Shown: positions 21,630-35,174, counted from the stretch's first letter. The stretch: 64,000 nt of DNA from Thalassia testudinum (GCA_037157565.1 JAZHRO010000036.1:127728001-127792000), one strand, 5' to 3'. Notes: generated from the sequence alone by a model not told the origin. Made by a program: numbers and translations.

Positions 21630-23195
21630 TACCCCCATGCCTAGCTTTTGCTAGTCCCTTAGCAAAATTTTAAGGTTTTAACCTTTGCTCTAGACCATGA
21701 ATTTCTTATTGAGTTTAGATAAGTGCCTTTTCTTTTGCAACCTTGATAGGTCAGAATGCCAACCATATGTCTAAAAGGTACTATAGTACCAAACAAGATC
21801 CAAATCTGTCTAGCTTTAGCCTCAGTCCTTAGCAAAGGTTTTTAAGGCCTACAGGAACTATCCTAAGGTTTATGGGACTTTGTGGTTAAAGCACCCGTGC
21901 TTGAGATAATTTTAGCCTTGGTTCAGCTCGCAGTGCATTTTGTAAGAGAGAGAGGTACAAGATTTATTTCTTTGGAGAGCTTTCTCTCTCTTTTTCTTGT
22001 TAATTCTAGCTTAGGATTGACTTCACAACACGATCTGTATCAGATTCCTTGTCCCCATCATCAATCCGCAAAGGTTCCCGGCAGTCGATGCTTTGAGATA
22101 GCACTGCCCATGGTAACCCCCAGAACCCTGGCTTTCGAGATTTAGAGATAATCCCATCCATGGTGTTTTGTGATCGAATTCAGACCCTAGCAATTGACAC
22201 TTCGTGATAATGCTATCCATGGAATCTGAACCAGCAGAGTGCTTACATGCCCCCAGTAGGATATGTAAATATCCTAAGAGACAAGCACCGAGGAGATGAT
22301 ATTTTGTTACGCATCTTTGAGGGGAATTTCCCACTCTCTGCGCTGGGAACTCGTCCAAATCAACTTGTGTTGATCGGCTGCTCCTACTCTAGGTGACATT
22401 TTTAGAAATTTTGCAACCCTTCTGCGTGATTTTGATACTTATGCTTACTGAACCAGACTGTGTGTGTAAATTTAGGTGCTTAGGTTACTGAGTCCCGCAA
22501 ACCAAAAGTTAGTTAACGAGGCTGAATACTCCCTAAGCCTTGGACCTAATACTTTAGCTTTTCATTCTCCTCAACCTCTTGAGGAATGTCTAGATCTTAA
22601 TGGGTACTAAGAGTCTATCCAAGAATGCCTAAGGTTTGCGTTCTTACTAATCTTACTGTGCACTTTCCTTTGAATGTGGTCTAGAACTTAGGTTAATTCC
22701 TTAAATTCTTACTAATGACTCTCTTTTCTTTCATTTTGTGCTCCTTTTTGTCATTTTGTTCTTTTTCTCCTCCTCCTTTGTAAAGTTCACAAAAATTTCT
22801 TTCCTCCTCTCATTTTATTATCCTTTTTCAAAATTTTTTTAAATTTTTATGGTGTTTTTGGTATATGTGAATTTCTTTGTTTGAAACCTTTTCTTTGAAC
22901 TTTCATACCCCCCATGCCTAAGATTTGCAATGTCCTCATTGTAAATTAGGAGGGTTTTTATTTGGATTAGTTCATGCGTTAGGACAGGTGTTTTGGTGAG
23001 TGGATGGGTTGGGGTGGCTGTTGCGGACGATTTCTAATCTCAGATGCAAGCACTTGAGGTGGAGTTGGCTATCCTAAAGGATGAACCTTAGGTGCAAAAG
23101 AGGTGTCAGAAAAGGGTTCAGGTTTTACAAAAGAGAATGACGGGCTGCCTCCCGTTGAGCGGTGAGTTTTACGCCATCGGCTGGGTGCAATATGC
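21630..23195 (-). other. Element 2 3' region with two polypurine tracts
   Basis: Non-coding. GGCATGGGGGTA lies directly against the 3' LTR, and a second similar tract is at about 22904-22918. The three-copy 29-bp repeat seen in element 1 recurs at about 22085-22112, 22134-22162 and 22193-22222. The stretch is closely related to 6570-8110. Confidence 0.7.
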
Positions 23196-24229
23196 TCAGG
23201 GAAAATGGAGAATAAATGATGACTCAGCCGAATCTGTAGAGGTTACATCGATGAACGGTTTGAGTCTCTGACCGTTCACGATGAAAGGTTCGGAATCATG
23301 GCTAAGTGGACTGATTTCGACGGCTCCATTCCCAAAAACCTATTGGACAAGATAAGGTCCGACCCACTTGGATCACAGTTTCCCAGGGAAGAGTTTGAAT
23401 CAGGCATCGAAAAGTAGGACCTTCTGACCAGGATGAAAGATCTTTCTAGATATGTGCTTGCCATGGAAGGCTTTAACCCGCTCTTTGTAGATTCGCGAGT
23501 TCTCGTACGCATTGAGGCGTAATTCATCGATCTTGCTTATCTGAAGCTTTCTGTGGGTTCCAGCCTTAGAAAGATCTAAATTGCAACTCCGTACTGCCCA
23601 ATAGGCTTTATGCTCCAGTTCGACGGGAAGGTGACACACCTTCCCGTACACCAGTCTAAAAGGAGACATGCCTAATTGGGTCTTGTGGACGGTCCTATAA
23701 GCCCACAAAGCTTCCGAAAGTCGGGACGACCAGTCCTTCATGTCGAGTCGAACAGTGACCTTAAGGATTTTCGTGATCTCCTGATTTGAAAGCTCAGCTA
23801 GACCATTAGTTTGAGGTGGTAAGGAGTAGAGATTCGGTGAGACACCCCGTATCTGGTCATCAGTGACTTGAACTGAGCACTCATGAAATAGGTCCCTCCA
23901 TCAGAGATGATTGCACGACGAATCCCGAACCATGAGAAGATATTCTGATGAATGAATTTGATAACGAGTTTGTGATCACAGGTTCGGGTCAGAATGGCTT
24001 CGATCCATTTGGACACGTAGTCCACAGAGAGCAGAATGTACTCGAAGCCATCCGAAACAGGGAAGGGGCCCATAAAATCAATCCCCAAATGTCGAAGATT
24101 TCGCATACGAGAATCAGCTGCAAAGGCATCATGTTGCGATGGCTCATGTTGCCCAAAGTTTGGCAACGACTGCATGCCTTGCAGTGATTCTATGCGTCTT
24201 TGAAGATGGTGGGCCAGTAAAAGCCACAC
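23196..24229 (-). pseudogene. Element 2 integrase (broken)
   Basis: The integrase would insert the DNA copy into the genome. The catalytic core is visible: first Asp in HLGIDFMGPF (near 24079) and second Asp in IISDGGTYF (near 23902). The region of the third residue (Glu, in TNGLAE) is in a shifted frame after a stop at 23798. The C-terminal part resumes with WAYRTVHKTQLGMSPFRLVY, which is typical of Athila integrases, and runs with stops to a terminal TGA at 23196. The cysteine half of the HHCC zinc finger upstream is also out of frame. Confidence 0.75.
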
Positions 24230-24960
24230 AGAAGGATCTTAGATGCGGTTTTGTGCCCAGAGAAGTGGCCACCGCATGCTTGGTCATGGCAGGAGAGAAT
24301 ATCAATGATTTCACCCTCCGGGATACATCGCCGGATGATTTGGTCAGCACCTATGCGGAAGAGGTACGGGTCTTCCCAGATGTAGTACTTGGCATCAGAG
24401 CGTAATTTGTCTTTCTTGGCCTTCGGCCAATCAGACGGGATCTGATGAGATGCCAAGTAGTTCACTATATCAGCAAACCATGGGAGCCTAGTACCAATAG
24501 TCAGTAGGTGCTCATCAGGAGAATGCTCCGTGATAGGTCCAGAGGGGTTGATGATCTCAGAAGGGAGGCGAGACAAATGGTCAGCTACAACATTCTGTCT
24601 TCCCGCCTTGTCGTGAATCTCAAGGTCGAATTCTTGCAACAGCAAGATCCATCGGATTAATCGAGGCTTCCCGTCCTTCTTAGCAAGGAGATGCCTCACA
24701 GCCGTGTGATCCGAGTAGATGATGACGTGGGAACCCAGGAGATAGGATCGAAATTTTTCGAGGGCAAATACTATGGCTAGCAGCTCTTTCTCAGTAACTG
24801 TATAGTTACGCTGAGCCTCGTCAAGTGTCTTGCTAGCGTAGTAGATGACCATGGGTTTCCCGTCAACTTTCTACCCCAAAACCTCTCCTACGGTGAAATC
24901 AGATGCATTGCACATGATCTCAAAGGGTTGAGACCAATTAGGGGACTGTAGGATCGGGGC
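24190..24960 (-). pseudogene. Element 2 RNase H segment
   Basis: This domain removes the RNA strand during reverse transcription. An open stretch (24852-24190) contains [20 protein letters not shown], then a YSDHTAVRHLL block and the [19 protein letters not shown] connection. The active-site Glu of TEKELL and Asp of YSDH are present. The preceding part (24960-24853) has stops. It continues into the integrase zinc-finger region with GHFSGHKTASKILL. Confidence 0.75.
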
Positions 24961-25964
24961 CTAGGTGACTCGGTCACGAAGGTTCTCAAAGGCTTGAGTG
25001 CATTCCTTGGTGATTTCAAAGGGTACATCCTTGGAGAGAAGAGTATTGAGGGGGCACGCGATTTTCGAGAAATCAGGAATGAAGCGACGGTAAAAATCGA
25101 CGTGCCCCAGAAAAGAACGGATGTCCCTGATCGAGCTAAGCATAGGAAACGAGAAATTAGATCAACCTTGGCTCGATCCACTTGTATGCCCTTTTCGGAA
25201 ATTAGATGACCTAGGACGATCCCCTCAGGCACCATAAAGTGGCTCTTTTCCCAGGAAAGAATCAAATTTACATCGATGCAACGCCTGAGTATTTGAACCA
25301 AGTGCTGGAGGCAATCATCAAATGATGCCCCGAAAACTGAGAAGTCGTCCATGAGGACTTCCAGATAATCACCTACCATATCTGAGAATATGGCAAGCAT
25401 GCACTGCTGAAAAGTCGCGGGTGCATTGCAGAGACCGAACAACATTCTTCGGAACGTGTATGTCCCGAAGGGGCAGGTGAACGTGATCTTCTCTTGGTCC
25501 TCTGGATGAATAGCTACTTGGTTATAACCGGAGTACCCGTCAAGAAAGCAAAAGAATTGATTTCCCGCTAATTTCTCGAGAATCTGATCAATGAAAGGTA
25601 GTGGGAAATGATCCTTCTTCGTGGAGGAGTTGAGTCTTCAGTAATCTATGCAGACTCTCCACGAGTTGGCTATTCGGGTAGGTATGATCTCTCTGGTTTC
25701 AGTCGTAATAGTGGTGAGCCTTGCCTTTTTAGGCACAACCTGGATTGGGCTCACCCAACGATTGTCGGAGATCGGGTAGATGATTCCTGCATCTAACCAC
25801 TTAATGATCTCCTTTTTCACGACCTCCTGTAGATTGGGATTCAAGCGTCTCTGCATCTCACGGGAAGGTCGTGCGCCCTCTTCAGAATAGATACGGTGGG
25901 TGCAATAAAAGGGACTTATTCTAGTCAAGTCATCGAGAGTCCAACCAATGGCTCTGCGAAGTTG
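24961..25964 (-). pseudogene. Element 2 reverse transcriptase (broken)
   Basis: The order of motifs is normal: MQRRLNPNLQEVVKKEI, a VSPIQVVPKK block, WRVCIDY, FGLCNAPATFQ, the catalytic LMDDFSVFG, and FLGHVDFYRRFIPDFSK. Both catalytic Asp residues of MDD are kept. The frame is broken by stops at about 25963 and 25636 and by a frameshift near 25140. Family: Athila, by the MDDFSVFG motif and the surrounding spacing. Confidence 0.8.
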
Positions 25965-27578
25965 CTAGAGAACAACAATCAGACGAGATTCCTGATCAGG
26001 AGTGAGTTTAGAATTTATAATCACAGGAAAAGTCTGATTAGAACCCAAGAAGATGTATTTCAAATGGTCGGGAAGAGGTTTATGTTCGAGGATGGGGTTA
26101 TCAGCAGTAGCGGGTGGTTCAGGGTGAGTGTGAGGTTCAAGGATAGGAGTTATGGGTTTGTCTAAATCAGGGTCTGACTCCTCTAATTGTGGTTCCAGAT
26201 CTCCTTGTGGTTGATGAAGTATAATCAGGTTATCCTCAAATTGTGTTTCATCAACCAAAGCTCTAATATCACATATTTGCTCAATGACACCGCAATTTAT
26301 TCCTTGTTGGGCCTTAAAGATATCAATTTTGAGAGTCTGGTTCCCAAATTTCAGTTCTATTTGGCCCTCCTCACAACTGATGTTGGCCCTAACAGTGGCC
26401 AAAAAGGGTCTCCCTAGAATGATTGGTGTATCCCTAGGGTTTTCAGGTGCATCCATGTCTAAGACTATAAAGTCTATAGGGAAATAGAAATCCCGCACCC
26501 TTACAATAACATCCTCAAGAATCTCTTTTGGTGACTTTATAGATCGATCTGCTAACTGTAGTGTCACCTCAGTTGGTTTTAGCTCAGATTCTTCTAGGTG
26601 GTTAAGTAAGGATGTGGGTATCAAGTTTATGGAAGCACCTAAGTCTAGTAATGCTCTGTCTAACTGGGTTTCACCTATCTTGCATGAAATTAGGGGAGTG
26701 CCTGGATCTTTTGCCTTGGGTGGGAGTCTACTCAGGATTACAGAGTTGGCTTGCTCTAACAGTACAATTGGACTCCCACTCTTGGTTCGCGGCTTACGCT
26801 GAGGTGTACACACATTCTTCAGGAATCGTGCGTAAGCCGGTACGTGGCGAATCACATCCATCAAGGGGATGTTTATTTGGACCTGCTCAAAGAGCTTGAC
26901 CAGGTCCTCCTCAGGAGCCACGGGTTTTGTTGTCCTTCTTCCCTTGGTCAAGGCCTCGGGAAATGGAACCTTGGTTGGTTCCTCTAGGATAGGTCCAGGT
27001 CTTTGATCTGGGACAGGGAGAGGAACGTCCTGGATTACTGTCCTAGGGTTTGGGTCACTACCAGGCTTGGAGTGGTCTGGATAAGGTGGATCTTGGGTCT
27101 CCTTATCATTACGGGTGGTTACAGAATTCAGTCCTGCCTGGTTCTGGTTAGGGGTTGATAGGATGGGTTGCTGCTGATAACTCGCATAGGAAGTTGAGGC
27201 CTTCATCCCGTCAGGTGAAGGAACAGAGGGGGCCTGATAAACCATGTGTGCATGGCCTGGGTTTGGGTTCATAACGCACCGCTGGGTCGACACGTTATTA
27301 GGGTTAGGAAGAGGCTGAGAGGGAAGTGTGCCTGGTTGGCGAGAATTCGCCAACTGGGCCAGTTGGTTTCGAACCTCTGTGATTTCGTCCTTGTGTTTCT
27401 TTTGAATAGCCACATTCATTCTCTGAATGTCAGCCAAAGTCTGAAGGATGAGGGACATTTGGTCTTGGTTTGGCCCGGATGGATAAGTAGGGTTGGGCCG
27501 AGGCTGAAACGGATGGTAAGGATGAGGTGCTTGTGGACGGGGCTGAAAGGGTAGTCTTTGAGTTTGGGAATTTCCCAC
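25965..27578 (-). pseudogene. Element 2 gag C-terminus and aspartic protease
   Basis: A 537-codon open stretch. The N-terminal half is Pro/Gln/Asn-rich gag tail. The protease active site is ALLDLGASINLIP (Asp near residue 312, about 26645), and the flap/C-terminal part ends with IILGRPFLAT. DLGA in place of DSGA is usual for Athila proteases. It continues the gag frame of the upstream segment after a frameshift near 27850, with an in-frame stop near 27640. It ends at a stop just before the RT. Confidence 0.75.
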
Positions 27579-28882
27579 CCACTGGAAGTTGGGATAGTTA
27601 CGCCATCCAGGATTGTAGGTATTAGAAAATGGGTCATTTTAGATGGCGTTGAGGTCCTCGCAGGTCTGAGGAACCTCAGGGAAGTCAGAGAATGGGGGAG
27701 TAGGGTTCCCCTGATAGGAATAGAAAGGATCGGAGGTTCCTCCGATCCTAGAGTCAGATGGGGATGGATACAAGTCCACCACAGGAGAAGGTTGGTGGAA
27801 AATGTTTTGCACAGTCTCCCGTGCGGGAGGAGGTTGTGCAACGGAGTTTTGCCAGAGGTGGCTCGCTGCAAATGCTGAGTCAGTTCATCCACCTTCTTCT
27901 CAATGATAGAGACCTTGTCCAATCGACTGGCCATTAATTCCAGATCAACTGATGCGGATAGGTCCTGTGTCTCATGTGCTCCCCTAATGTTCGTCGCAGC
28001 GCGGGTATTCGTCCTGTCGAATAATCCCATGTAGTTATTATTGATGGAGTTCTCGCACATATTTTTGAGAATCTCCCACACGGTATCCTCATGTTGACCC
28101 ATGATATTACCTCCGCAGGTTGCATTGACGAAAAGTCTGATATCCTCACGGAGTCCCTGGTAAAAAGACTGGACTTGTTCCCATTTAGGAACTCCGTGAT
28201 GGGGGCACTTCCTCATGAGATCCTGAAAGAGATCCCATGCCTCGTGGAGAGGTTCTCCTGTCTGTTGCATGAAGTGGGTAATTTGATGGCGCAAGGCATT
28301 GGTCCGACCAACGGGGAAGAACTTCTTCAGGAACTCGGACTGAAGTTCCTCCCAATTGTTGATCGGCCGGGTCTGTGTTTGGTACCAATGAGTGGCCTTG
28401 TCCATAAGGAAGAAAGAGAACATCTTCATAAGGAGAATATCCTGATTTTGTGCATCTGACCCAAAGGTCTGGGCTAGATGCTTTAGCTGTTTAATGTGCT
28501 GGATGGGGTCTTCAGAATTAAGCCCATGGAACTTAGGAATGGCATGAATCATATTGGGCTTGAGTTCAGAATCAGGTCCTCCAGTCGGGATTCTTCCTCG
28601 AGGCTCAATAGCCACCACAGCAGGATTATAGTGATCCCGCATCATGGGACGCTGCGGTGGGTGCATGAAGTTCTGGAAGAGGTCATTGAGTCGTTGGAGC
28701 TGGTGCTCCAGATTGTTCTCTTCCTCAATTGGCTGAGCCATTGTGGAAGAAGGAGGTGAGTTGGGTTCAGAATTGGAGGAAAGGTCTATGTGAAGGGTTG
28801 GTTGCACACGCAAGGGTACCGAGGCTTGGCCTCGAGGAGAGTGAATTTCTAAAGGAGGTTTCAAGGACCTCCTACCAAACAT
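27416..28882 (-). pseudogene. Element 2 gag (frameshifted)
   Basis: Gag forms the virus-like particle. The ORF starts MFGRRSLKPPLE; element 5 gag starts with the very similar MLGRRSLNPQLE, which supports this start over the internal ATG at 28741. The retrotransposon gag domain is clear (HWYQTQTRPINNWEELQSEF, then FLKKFFPVGRTN). After about residue 345 the frame changes: the expected continuation is in the frame of the 25965-27578 segment, and the last 140 codons here are out of frame. No CCHC zinc knuckle is visible. Confidence 0.75.
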
Positions 28883-29832
28883 ACACTGAAGGAGTGGATG
28901 AGTTTAGCAGGTACTGGACCCAATCAAGACACCCAGAATGTTGGGTGACTATAGAGGTTTGGGGTGGATGGACCACTTGATCAGAAGGTCGTCCACCTGA
29001 GAATTACCTGGGTAGCCAGAGAGGGTGAGTCTCCCGAAGACCCCTACACGGTAGAGCGCCCCCACGGGTTACAGGGTTTCCCCCACCCGACCTCTCTTGT
29101 CACTGAGATTCCAGGTAGTCCAGAATGAGGATCTTAACCTCTTAAGTCTACCACTTTTAGTTAGGATCAAGGTGCTTAGGGTTTTCACTTGAACTTTAGC
29201 CTTTTGAGTGCAAAGAGTGACCTAAGTTGAAGGTTGGTTGATCTAGAGGATCAACTTCATCTATTAGTTCCTTTGAGAGCTTATTGGGTCCTGTCTTTTT
29301 AGGGTTCAAGTGCTTTTAAGAGCCAAATTGGTTAGAGTTTCTCTGAATAGGTGCTTTCAGACAATGGCTTGGGCACACCTCTTTTAGGAATTTCTCTTTT
29401 CTTGCTTAGAGAAGTGTGTCTCTAAAACTCTAGCTTTTGAATCTTATATTGGCTCTAATTGGTCCAGTTAGTTGCCTTTGGGTAATTAGGGCTCAAGCAA
29501 GAAGGTTTTAGCCCTAAATACCTTTAATGGATGTACAGATAAAATATGTTGAAATTAAAAAATAGGCAACTCTTGTGGTTTACTAAGTATAGAAGATAAG
29601 TTATTCCTAGATAGCTTTTTCTTTCTTTTTCTTCCTCTTGAGAGTTTAATGGTTTAAATGAGAGGATAGAAAATTACCTGTCCTTGGTGTGGTTGTTGTG
29701 CGGCTACTTGTTTTCCTCTTGATTTCCTGTGCCTGCACAACAAAAGAGAAGAGATTAGTCAATAGGAAGTCAAAAATTGTGAATTAATAGCTTCTAAAAT
29801 AGCCGTTGCTCCCCGGCAACGGTGCCAAAACC
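28883..29832 (-). other. Element 2 leader and tRNA-Asp primer site
   Basis: The untranslated leader. The primer site is at 29810-29827 (plus strand TCCCCGGCAACGGTGCCA, one change from tRNA-Asp), 5 nt from the LTR. Just inside gag lie two hairpins shared with element 1: one at about 28819-28834 and one with arms AGGAGGT and ACCTCCT at 28853-28873. Confidence 0.75.
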
Positions 29833-32770
29833 TGGTGGCGCTTTTGTCGCTATAGTTATTACAGTCGTTGCAGTATTTGATAAAAATGGTTACCAGTCTA
29901 ATATAATTTGTTACTCGGATCGAAAATTTCCCGAGGTCGAACTCAGGGAGCAATCTTACAATTCCAGAAGCATAAATTCGTAATACAATGTTTTACAAAA
30001 ATAAGTAAGTCAAAGTGGGGAGAGAGAGAGAGAGAGTTTGGCTTCTTCTTCTTCTCTTCCCTCTTTTCTTCATCTCTGCTTGTCTTCTTTCCCTTCTTAT
30101 TCTTTCTTTCTTTGCGGCTGTAGAGGCTTCTGCTTTCTGCTAAGTCCTTCTCCTTTCTTTTTTCTGATTTTCTTCTTTCTTCTTCTTTTTCCTGTCTTCT
30201 TCTTTCTTCTTCTTCTCTTGCTCTTCTTTTCTTTTTCCTTCTCTTCTTTCTCAGCAGCTGCGGTCCTTCATCTTCTTTTCTTTTTGCTGCGGCTGTCTTC
30301 TTCTTTCTTTTCCTCTTCTACTGCTTAGCCCTTCTCTCTGCGATAGCTAAGTGTCTTCTTCTTCTCTTTTCTTTCTTTAGCAGCGGTTCCTTTCTCTTCT
30401 TCTTCTTTCTTCTGCTCTGGCCGCTGACTCTCCTCTTTCGCCGACGTTTGATTCAGCAGTCAGATGACTTAACCTCTCGGTTGCTATAGTGCAGCTCCTC
30501 CTTTTTTTTTTTCTTCAGCACCCTTCCTTCTTCTTCTTTCGTCTGCTTCTTCCTTCATCCCTTTCTCTGTTCTGTGCGGCTAAGTCTCAGCCGCTCCTCG
30601 TCTCCTTTCTTCCTTCCTACGCGCGCACACACACATTAGAGCAAAACCTACCCTACCGCTTCCCCGCATCTCTCTCTCTGGATCTCTCTTTGAAAAGCTC
30701 TCCCAGAGTCGGGTAATTGGGTTGGGTCACGTGCCCAGGTCCAGGCGCACCGGCGTGGGTGGTGCGCGAGGAGTGCACAGGAGGGTGTCGGGTCGGATGG
30801 TGCCTGATCCGTGTGGTGAACTCACGGACGAGGGCGGTGATAGGTGAGGGACCTCACCTCGTATGCTTTCGGAGGCGATGAGCCTAAAGCACAAAAACAA
30901 TTTAAGTGTGGGCCTGAGGCCACACACTTACGAGGTGAGACTAAAGCCCCACATCAGATCTCGGGCGCCTGCAGGAGAGGGCTTCGCGCAATTGGGGCAG
31001 CAGCGACGCTTGCGACCCCAATGGAAGTTCGGGGTGTGAGCATGACTCCTTTCAGCGTCACCTGGAGCTTACACCTAGAGCTCAGGAGACCTGGAGCTGT
31101 TTGCGGAGAAGCTCTGCTGCTCGTCAATGGCGATGAGGAGGGAAACACCTGAAACACGCAAAGGGCCTTGCAGCCATGTCAAAAAGTTCCAAGAAGGTTC
31201 ACCAGAGTGCGGAGTGTGTGGTGCGGGGGTCGGTGAGGCGCGAGAGTGCCTACAGTCGTGCGCCTAGGGCACTCTGCGTGCTTGTGAATGGGTGTGTTCG
31301 GGAGGTGGTCTGGAGAGGTGTTGGCGATCAATGGAGATGGGGAATCGCTGGAGTGGAGTGAGGGGAAGCTTCTGGGCTTGTCGGAGAGGGGTGGAAAGGT
31401 CTGTGGAAGTGGGGCGATCTCGCCGGAGATGGTGGCCGGAGGCAGAGCATATGAAGGTGGTCGTGGCAGTCGAGGGGTTTAAAAAACTAATTCAAGAAGG
31501 GAAAAGTGAGAGGAGAGTAACGAGAAAATTTCTACCTACTTAGTCGACAAAGGGGGAGAGGGAGACTGCCCGGCGCGTGCCTGCCGGAGCTGAGGACGAA
31601 GGTACCCAGGGAAGGAGTGACGGCGACGAGGAAGAGATCTGACGACGCCAGCTGGTGCGGCCTGGCGTGGGATGACGAGGCAGAGTGGGCTCTACTGTAG
31701 GTATGGCAGTAGAGCGACGAGGAGGAGGAGGAGGGTTCGCCGGAAGCTTAGGGCAATCTGACCGGAGAGAGAGGAGACGAAAGAGGAGGGTATTCTTGGC
31801 CAGAAGTAGCTTGCCGAGGACGGTAGCCCCTGCCGCTCCTTATAAAGGTGTTGGCGAGGGGAGAGTCTCGAGAAAGCGGCGTGGAGGGCTCGCCGGAGCA
31901 TGGCCAGAAAGTCGACCCATTCCTTTCGTGCATTCGCACGAAAGGCATGGGCAGCTGCAGGGCAAGGCAGGGGGTTCCTGCAGAAGAGGATGACGCAGGG
32001 AACCCCCCGCTCGTTCTTGAGAGCGCCCCCCTTACTTTGCGCGGCGCCATCCTCCATGCAAGGTCGTCGGAGGTATGGCGCCTGTGCAGGGTGGCAGGAG
32101 GGACCATTCTGCAAAGAATGAAGGAGAAGATAGGGGGCTAATTGCAAGGGTTTCAAAAGATAAGGGTTAAAAAGTAATTTAGGAGGACCAATTTGTAAAG
32201 TCGGTCAAGATGGTCTTCTCTTAGGCTCAAATTTTTATACTAGCCTAACTTGAACCTAAGGATTTTAATTGTGAAATTTGATTTTAGGTTTGACCACGTT
32301 TGATCGGTCAATTTGCGTAAAACCTAAATTAAATGATAAATTGGGCATGGTTCTCAATTTAGGTCAAAATATGTTGCAAAGGTCAAATTGAAGGTTCTAG
32401 ACCCTAGGGAATATTTTTCTATGAATTTTATAGGATTTAGTTGATTTTTATCCTGCCTCAAACCTCATGAATTAAAGCAGGTTTATTTTAGGGTTATAGG
32501 ATTCATTTAATTTCTAGAAGTTGCTATAACCCTTTTCAGATCAGAACATCCCACTTCCTTCCTTATTAAGCTTATTTGACCTGTGTTTAGATCCTTAGAT
32601 ACCATGTTTGTATACTGCATTGGTAAAATTGTAGTTTTACCCCTTATGATTTATTTTTTCTTTGATTCAGAGTTTTCTGAATTAGGCCTCTCTTTAGATT
32701 TTGTAGGAGCTTTTTCACACTTATTTAGATCAAATTGTACTAGTTAGGGTTCATGATGAGGTTCTCATCA
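29833..32770 (-). repeat. Element 2 5' LTR
   Basis: 2938 bp, partner of 18717-21629. tRNA-Asp-like box at 29864-29876, degraded R/U5 hairpin at 30932-30955, TATA box at about 31839-31846, and upstream hairpin at 31916-31951 (loop changed by one base). Confidence 0.85.
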
Positions 32771-35174
32771 TGAAGGGAGAGCGGGGAGGAGCGAGAGCGA
32801 GAGAGTGCGAGGGAGTGAGAGCGGGGGAGGAGGAAGACTACCGTGGAAGCTCAGTGGTGCTCGAGGAGGGGCTCGTGGGAGATAGGAGTCAGTGAGGAGC
32901 TGCTCAAGCTTCTGCAGCTGCTGGAGCTGCCGTTGCGGGCGGAGGGAGAGCGGGGTGAGTGGTGTGAAGAAGTTCTGATATTGGAAGTTTCCAGTATCAG
33001 ACGTCTGGAGTGAAGTCTAGACGGCTGGCGAGGCACCAGGACGTCTAAAGGTGAGGTCAGACGTCTGAGAGCACGTATCGCATGAGGTACATACGTTTCT
33101 ACACTGATTTCCTTCATGCAGAAGATCTCAGCGCTGGAGTTTTTTGGCTAAAGCCATGCCTGCATTTTCGTACGCAGGGCAGGCTTTGGGAAGGCACATG
33201 GTGTGCTTTCCCAAGTACTTTTGGACGTCTGATCACATTGCCAAAAGTCCGATGGTGCTTCTAAACGATCGGAGACCTTGTCTGACGTCTAGAGCTGCCC
33301 CCAAACAGTCGTAGAGGGAGTCTAGACGTCTGATCAGCTGTAGAAAACACAAGGTGAGTTCTGACGTCTTTTAAGACGTCTTGGATTAGTCCCAGACGTC
33401 TGATTTTGATTAGTAACTTCATTTTTTGGCCTGTTTAAGGCCCAAATGAAATCGGATTTCTGCAAACGAAGTACCGTTGTTTTCCACTCGAGTTCCTCTA
33501 CGTATTCGTGATGAGTATCTACTGTTTTGAGCTGGTCTAATGTACATTGGTCGCTGGTACAAGCTACCAGCCATTGGAGTGTTCGGGGCCTGCAAAGACA
33601 ACGAGATCTACGACACAGGCCCACATTCCTCCCGTGATACCCGATAGAGTGGTTTAACTCAGTTGTTAATATTTAAATAAGAATGTACTTGGTTGGAATA
33701 TTTGGATTGAACTCTAGGATATGGAATGAACCCTAGGGTAGAAATGAATGAGCCTGTTTGAGCTGTACTGTTTACTTGAATGCATGGCTAAGATAACTTG
33801 CTAACAAATGCCTTTAATATAATTACGAGATGCATGTTAAAATACGAGCTGCCTATATGTAATTGAGAAATTGCTTGTGAAACCACAACTTGCATGTTTT
33901 TGAGAATTGAATTATGAAAACACGAGCTGCCTGTATATGGAAGAGAAACGAATTATGAAACATGAGATCTGGACCTGGATAAATGAGATGAATATGAGAT
34001 GAACCCTATGGGGAATTAGGAGTAGAACTCCTGTGGATGAAAGAAAATCTGGAATGTAGACAAGAAGTGAGGTAGAACTTGTGTACGTGGTACCAAGGAG
34101 AGCAACTATCCCTTTTTAGTGTAGAGCGGAGCTAGCCTCCCTTGGGTTGAGACCCGGGGTTAGGATTAGCCACTCTACATCGACTCCTGTTGGCCCTCGC
34201 GTACATGGTACCGAGGTGTGCTACTAGTGTAGGGAGGGAGCTAGCCACCCCACGGGGCCTGGGGTTCAGCTAGCCACCCTACATCGACTTTGTTAGGCCC
34301 TTTAAGCAAACTAGGGCAGTCGGACGAGGGTACGCGGACTGTGGAGGGGCGAGACCGCTGTTCTGAGAGGGTAAGGCCCTATACTTTTCCGTGCTGTACT
34401 TTGGGAGTATCCATTAGCGGAAATGACTAACCGCGTGTCAGTGTGGGGTAGCTACCCGTGCGCTTATCACACGTGCCGTAGTCACCGCTATGTCTCGACA
34501 GTGACCTCGGGGTGGTTGACTGGGTGTAGGACTACCATGGGGGACTCTCCCAACCAGGAGAGCACCACGTGTACCTTCTACTCTATGGAAAAGACTGCAA
34601 TCAAGATCGTTCCCACGAGGAACATGTAAGATCAAGAAATACCTGGATACTTGAGAAATAAATGAACAAGAAACACATAAATGAGATAAATAGAAATGAA
34701 AAATAAACTTGTTGTTGCTTTACTGTACTTGCACTTAAATAATGTAAACACCACTCTACTTAGCGTTCGCTAACTCTGTCTTTTCGTAACCATGTTCAGG
34801 ACCAGGAGTTGAGCAGCCCAAGTTTCCGGCTGCAGAGGGTGCTGGGCCTAGCTAAGCTTAGCCATAGTCATTTTTCAGCTCTTTCGTTTTCTACTGTTGT
34901 AGTGAGTAATGGACACATGCTTTACTGTTTTTGTTACTTCCTGTTCCTTTACGCTTTCTGTTGTTGTTGTGGTAGCATGTACTATGTTTTGAGATAGTTG
35001 TTCTACTTTCTTTACTACTTCGTACTTTTCTTCTGCTTAGTTATATTGCATGTGTGAATGTGGTTTATTTTCCTGCTTTTGGTTATTTCTTGTTGGACAA
35101 CCAGGTCTTCGGATTAGTCGAGGTGAGCTGGTCTCAGGTCCTATAGGGATCCGGGAACCAGGTCATAACAAGAT

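Larger units (their letters stand above)
18717..32770 (-). mobile_element. Element 2: Athila-lineage Ty3/gypsy retrotransposon
   Basis: A 14-kb minus-strand element with 2.9-kb LTRs, a tRNA-Asp primer site, decayed gag-pol in the normal order (gag, protease, RT, RNase H, integrase) and a polypurine tract. The target duplication is CGAAG (18712-18716) and TGAAG (32771-32775). The empty site, kept in the other LTR of element 3 near 41950, reads CGAAG, so the right copy has changed C to T at a CpG. The RT carries the LMDDFSVFG motif and FGLCNAPATFQ, both typical of Athila. I see no envelope-like ORF between integrase and the 3' LTR. Several stops and frameshifts make it non-functional. Confidence 0.88.
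18379..35171 (+). repeat. Element 3 left (5') LTR, split by element 2
   Basis: The pieces are 18379-18716 and 32776-35171, about 2.73 kb in total. They align with the uninterrupted right LTR, which crosses the insertion point at 'gacgaagggagagcg' near 41950. The LTR contains several AGACGTCT motifs both before the TATA box (18415-18476) and after it (33000-33410). Confidence 0.82.

Noticed and set aside
21630..23195. Envelope-like gene of Athila
   Set aside because: No ORF of useful length or membrane segments between integrase and the 3' LTR in element 2; the same holds in element 5.
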